Shown: one piece after another, positions 62,829-64,000 of the stretch | Layout of the letters: every line of letters starts with the position of its first letter | Numbering within the stretch: the first letter of the stretch is position 1 | Assembly: GCA_938015445.1 (NCBI GenBank) | Contig: CALLPE010000038.1 | Span: 1 to 64,000 of the forward strand | DNA: 64,000 bases | Direction of reading: 5' to 3' | Source: an uncultured Pirellulales bacterium | GTDB taxonomy: Bacteria; Planctomycetota; Planctomycetia; Pirellulales; Thermoguttaceae | The notes under the pieces: generated by a model | The model's database searches: none | Told to the model about the DNA's origin: nothing | Seen by the model: only the letters and a program-made list of their open reading frames with translations | Position numbers and translations under genes: made by a program

Positions 62829-63809
62829 ATGCAGCGCAAGTGGTGCCGTGTGTGGCTGGTATCGGCTGTGATTCTATCGGTTGGCCCTCTGGGATTTGCC
62901 GCACCGGAATTGCCGAAGCCAAAGCCGATTCCGATTTGGCCAGAAGGTACCGCCGGTGCTCCGGGGCGAGACCAGGGTGATACACCGACGTTAGTGCCCT
63001 ATGAGACTGGTGGTGATCGACCGCCGCCAGCCATCATTATTTGTTCCGACGGAAGCTACGATGCGGAGCAGGTAGCCCGGTGGTTAAATGCGCGATTGAT
63101 TTCGGCCTTTGTTCTCAACCACCGACAGAAGCAATACCCAGCGCCGCTTGAGGACCTTCAGCGGGCTATCCGGCTGCTACGATCGGCTGGCTTAAGCGCG
63201 CGTGGCGACCAGCGGGGAAATCTTAAACTGCCCGGGATTGGTACGATTTCCCAGAATCAGATCGGGGTGATGGGATTTGGTGCCGGTGGGCATTTGGCTT
63301 CCATGGCAGCCGTGCATTTCGATTTGGGCAAGCCCGATGCTGCTGATCCCGTCGAAAGATTCAGTAGCCGACCAGATTTGGTGATCCTTTTCGACCCGGT
63401 GATCACTATTCGGCCGCCGCATGGTAATGCCCGTTTGGTCAAACATTTGGTTGGCGAGAATCCCACACCGGAGTTGCTTTCCTTTTATTCCACGGACGAG
63501 CGGGTCCGCGCCGAGACGCCACCGACGTTTATCATTAGCTCTTGGAGGCAGGAAGACGTGCCAGCGGAGAATAGCCTACGGTTTGCGATGGCCCTTCGCC
63601 AGGCCAAGGTACCCTGTGAACTGCACATTTATGAGCGTGATGAGCGAGAGCCGCCCGGTTGGTTGTCGCGAGAAGATACCTGGCAGCGGATATTGGACAG
63701 CCGCTGGGAGCGGTTGAGCGACTGGCTGCGCGTGCATAGCTTTACCGGCTACCCGATCGACAAGCGAGTCGCTCCGCCAAAAAGGGACTCCAGCCGACCG
63801 AGGAGATGA
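62829..63809 (+). CDS. Exported alpha/beta-hydrolase homologue lacking catalytic residues
   Basis: A 326-residue protein with a signal peptide (MQRKWCRVWLVSAVILSVGPLGFAAP) and a fold typical of acetylxylan-esterase-like hydrolases: LNARLISAFVLNHR, LEDLQRAIRLLRS, IGVMGFGAGGHLASMAA, LVILFDPVI, PPTFIISSW and VPAENSLRFAMALRQAKVPCELHIYE. The nucleophile elbow, normally G-x-S-x-G, reads GFGAGG with Gly151 in the place of Ser, and the usual His (GGHGF) and Asp are also changed. It is probably a non-catalytic binding or structural protein. AAGGAG lies ten bases before the ATG. The next gene overlaps its end by four bases. Confidence 0.75.
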   Translation: MQRKWCRVWLVSAVILSVGPLGFAAPELPKPKPIPIWPEGTAGAPGRDQGDTPTLVPYETGGDRPPPAIIICSDGSYDAEQVARWLNARLISAFVLNHRQKQYPAPLEDLQRAIRLLRSAGLSARGDQRGNLKLPGIGTISQNQIGVMGFGAGGHLASMAAVHFDLGKPDAADPVERFSSRPDLVILFDPVITIRPPHGNARLVKHLVGENPTPELLSFYSTDERVRAETPPTFIISSWRQEDVPAENSLRFAMALRQAKVPCELHIYERDEREPPGWLSREDTWQRILDSRWERLSDWLRVHSFTGYPIDKRVAPPKRDSSRPRR

Positions 63810-64000
63810 TCGGCGCTGAGAAACAACCAGACGCGAAAAGCTACATCTCAGCCCTTTCGCCGGCGGACGGTGCCAGTCTGGAACGAGTTTTAGGGGTTTT
63901 AAGCTCGGCTTTTGCCATTTTTGGCGATGGTTTTTCCGACGATTACGCCCAAAGACCTCTTTTAAGTCGATGTTTAGAACTGCTTAGACGAACTGCCGCG
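63806..64000 (+). CDS. Partial gene leaving the window, coupled to the hydrolase homologue
   Basis: An ATG at 63806 overlaps the upstream stop (ATGA). The frame is open to the window end: 65 residues starting MIGAEKQPDAKSY, with LERVLGVLSSAFAIFGDGF. AGGAG lies immediately before the ATG, close to it. No family is recognised. Confidence 0.5.
   Translation, partial: MIGAEKQPDAKSYISALSPADGASLERVLGVLSSAFAIFGDGFSDDYAQRPLLSRCLELLRRTAA

Overview
This window looks like chromosomal DNA of a planctomycete, most likely a Pirellulales- or Thermogutta-like lineage. The evidence is the gene content: a BBP7-type outer-membrane barrel, two PEP-CTERM proteins, alpha/alpha-toroid proteins joined to zinc-ribbon or DUF4159 domains, a MoxR-DUF58-BatA operon, DUF2961 and DUF4838 proteins, a BlaI/BlaR1 pair and a Tad pilus cluster. 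Base composition is moderately GC-rich and many genes are transcribed singly. The species cannot be named from the sequence alone.

Layout. 1-9 kb: a BBP7 barrel entering from the left, a small protein, an exported trypsin-like peptidase, galK, an AAA ATPase/VWA pair and cdsA. 9-12.5 kb: Tad secretion genes tadA-tadB-tadC on the minus strand. 13-17.4 kb: a DUF2961 (GH172-like) protein followed by a ribose-type permease and a sugar-binding lipoprotein, with no ATPase gene. 17.6-21.3 kb: a Spy-like periplasmic protein and a BlaR1/BlaI sensor-repressor pair. 22.3-29 kb: a Tat-exported DUF362 protein, two MoeA paralogues (one with a C-terminal PBP-like domain), a PEP-CTERM protein and an FHA protein.

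29.5-42.6 kb is the most striking part: fhs, folD, then hdrC-hdrB-hdrA-mvhD-metV-metF. This is the tetrahydrofolate (methyl) branch of the Wood-Ljungdahl pathway, with a methylene-THF reductase of the multi-subunit HdrABC-MvhD-MetVF type known from Moorella. Here hdrA encodes a 1526-residue chain that holds two HdrA modules and an inserted GltD/NfnB-like NAD(P)H oxidoreductase module. No CODH/ACS genes are in the window. Between folD and hdrC lie two exported cysteine-rich proteins; the second has three near-perfect 27-residue repeats and resembles an extracytoplasmic metallothionein. They sit between a near-consensus promoter and a strong hairpin.

42.6-54.6 kb: hisF, a DUF4838 protein, a zinc-ribbon/toroid protein, rpe overlapping a histidine-phosphatase homologue without its catalytic residues, accD, a Ser/Thr kinase and a PEP-CTERM protein. 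54.8-64 kb: a toroid/DUF4159 protein divergent from moxR-DUF58-batA, then an alpha/beta-hydrolase homologue that lacks its serine nucleophile, coupled to a gene leaving the window.

A second theme is the intergenic DNA. At least ten gaps contain short, decayed tandem arrays (units of about 9 to 28 bp). Each has its own unit sequence, and two begin on the stop codon of the upstream gene. They are not CRISPRs.
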